Below, piece after piece: positions 62,721 to 64,000 of a DNA stretch of 64,000 bases. Position numbers and translations under genes: made by a program. Every line of letters starts with the position of its first letter. Within the stretch, counting starts at the first letter, position 1. The notes below the pieces were generated by a model. That model did not search any database and was not told the DNA's origin. It saw nothing but the letters and a program-made list of their open reading frames with translations. Origin of the DNA: Talpa occidentalis (lineage: Eukaryota; Chordata; Mammalia; Eulipotyphla; Talpidae); contig NW_023602073.1 of the NCBI RefSeq assembly GCF_014898055.3, positions 24,661,784-24,725,783 on the forward strand. Direction: 5' to 3'.

Positions 62721-64000
62721 TGTTGGCTACCTACTGTCCTTCCTTTGTTTTCTCCTTGTCGGGGCTGACTGGGATCCCTGCCGACGGTGCATCACCGAAG
62801 GCATATTCGGTCATATTCAGAGCAAGTGCTATGTTAGTAAGCGTGCTTGCAGCCTTAAGGGAGTTCCTCTGTTTGTGGCGACCCTGATTAAGGGCACCAC
62901 CCATGGATGTCCAGGTACAGTGGGAAGGGTGGTCTGTTGGAAGCGTTTAAATCAAATGCCGCCTAAAAATGAAAGTTGCAATCACTGTAAAGAGGGGGGG
63001 AGTTTTTCAGCCTATACCTTTGTTCATTCACAGTGCTATGAAAGGTCTACTGTTTATCAGTGCACAGAGTCCAATCAAACTTTCTGGACTGGTATATCCT
63101 TAGGAAATAACGCGGGATATGTATGCCCTGTCAAAGCAGGAAAACCCTTTTGTTGGACTCTGCAAACCCACTGGGGGATGACAGATGGTGGGGGTGTGCA
63201 AGACCACGCACGAAAGCAGGAAGTTCAGAGGGTTTTTGAACAAGTTGCCCAAACACAGGATCGGTGGTTCAAGCCGATACACATCCCAGGCCCGGTGGGT
63301 TCCCTTAAATTGGAAAAGACAGTACAGGCCATGTTAGACTCAGCCCTACAATTTTTAAACAAGACCAACCCAACCCTGGCCAGCGATTGCTGGTTATGTC
63401 TAAGAGAAGGACCCCCCCGTTACACAGCGATCCCTGCTGTGTACAACTGGATTAATTGGACAAACCTAAAGGGCCCAACCCATACGTGTAACCAGACCTT
63501 GCCCATCAATAATGTCAAGCTCTCCCCAACAGTTGCTCAGATGCCATGCCTTAGTCACAATGGGACCTTAAGAGTGGGTCAAGTAAATAAGGTACTCTGC
63601 AGTTCAGTAGTCAGTGCAACTAAGGCGCCCAGTTTTAATGGCTCTGCCTCTATGTGCCCGCCGGCACTGGGCACTATTTTCTTCTGTGGCACCACAGCCT
63701 ACTCCGTACTCCCTGCTAACTGGTCGGGCTTGTGCATTTTAACATATCTCATGCCCGATGTGGGAGTGGTCCCAGGCAACCAAAGCCTTCCCATACAGCT
63801 CATCCAGTCTGTGCCTGCCGGACATAAGCGGGCCATAATTACCCCACTACTGCTCGGCCTGGGGGTGGCAGCCGGAGTGGGGACCGGAGTTGCTGGAATT
63901 GGGACCTCTGTTAACCTTTACCAAAAAATTTCAGCTCAGCTGGTGGGGGACATTGGGCGGCTAGCAGATACAACCTTAGAGTTACAGTCTCAGTTAGACT
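62704..64000 (+). CDS. env: ERV envelope glycoprotein, open to window edge
   Basis: 432 codons from ATG 62704 (A at -3) to the last base without a stop. A hydrophobic signal peptide spans about 1-21. The surface subunit spans about 22-376 and has nine N-glycosylation sequons. TDGGGVQDHAR at 160-170 matches, except for the first residue, the SDGGGxxDxxR signature of the RD114/type-D receptor group, whose receptor is the neutral amino-acid transporter ASCT2. CWLC is at 229-232, the thiol-exchange motif. The subunit boundary reads GHKR at 373-376, lacking the Arg four back from the cut that furin prefers. A Gly/Ala/Val-rich fusion peptide and the start of the TM heptad region follow. The rest of TM is outside. 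Overlaps pol by 17 bases. Confidence 0.93.
   Translation, partial: MTPNCNVGYLLSFLCFLLVGADWDPCRRCITEGIFGHIQSKCYVSKRACSLKGVPLFVATLIKGTTHGCPGTVGRVVCWKRLNQMPPKNESCNHCKEGGSFSAYTFVHSQCYERSTVYQCTESNQTFWTGISLGNNAGYVCPVKAGKPFCWTLQTHWGMTDGGGVQDHARKQEVQRVFEQVAQTQDRWFKPIHIPGPVGSLKLEKTVQAMLDSALQFLNKTNPTLASDCWLCLREGPPRYTAIPAVYNWINWTNLKGPTHTCNQTLPINNVKLSPTVAQMPCLSHNGTLRVGQVNKVLCSSVVSATKAPSFNGSASMCPPALGTIFFCGTTAYSVLPANWSGLCILTYLMPDVGVVPGNQSLPIQLIQSVPAGHKRAIITPLLLGLGVAAGVGTGVAGIGTSVNLYQKISAQLVGDIGRLADTTLELQSQLD

Overview
This window is nuclear DNA from a placental mammal. It has intron-split genes with GT-AG junctions, KRAB zinc-finger exons, CpG-rich promoters, L1 3' ends and several classes of endogenous retrovirus (ERV). 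About 35 copies of one tRNA-derived SINE are present; its head reads GGCCTCCCTGGTGGCGCAG and its tail reads TTGTATAAATAAATCTTT. I do not recognise this SINE as Alu, B1/B2, CAN, ERE or Bov-tA. A laurasiatherian such as a bat is my guess, not a demonstrated assignment.

The host backbone is a tandem array of four duplicated KRAB-zinc-finger (KZFP) units, all transcribed leftwards on the minus strand. Each unit runs from a CpG promoter with a ZNF143/Staf-like motif to a short start exon, KRAB-A, KRAB-B and a zinc-finger exon. Unit A (about 1-7.7 kb) keeps only flank, a start-exon remnant and the promoter. Unit B (about 7.8-23 kb) is the intact gene: ATG exon 21063-21049, KRAB-A 17063-16937, KRAB-B 16457-16362 and finger exon 12516-10304. 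All junction phases agree, giving 816 predicted residues with 17 good fingers. Unit C (about 23.4-36.2 kb) is a pseudogene with a stop in KRAB-A and a broken finger exon. Unit D (about 36.2-56 kb) has no KRAB exons and a decayed finger exon split by a SINE.

Retroelements are nested in this array. An old minus-strand class I ERV with a tRNA-Gly-like primer site lies at 2.5-4.7 kb. Three LTRs of one class II-like family lie at 18.5, 33.7 and 48.3 kb. A class I LTR family, here called X, has copies at 2.4, 33.7, 36.9 and 56.3 kb. Two proviruses of a single tRNA-Pro gammaretroviral family are each inserted inside a different X copy. One (37053-44875, minus) has LTRs about 1% diverged but essentially no gag-pol-env, so it looks non-autonomous. 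The other (56593 to beyond the right edge, plus) carries a full gag, a pol with two frame breaks, and an env that is open without a stop to the last base. Its Env carries a motif of the RD114/type-D receptor group and the CWLC motif. The window therefore holds a KZFP cluster beside a recently active autonomous/non-autonomous retrovirus pair, the kind of element KZFPs usually repress.
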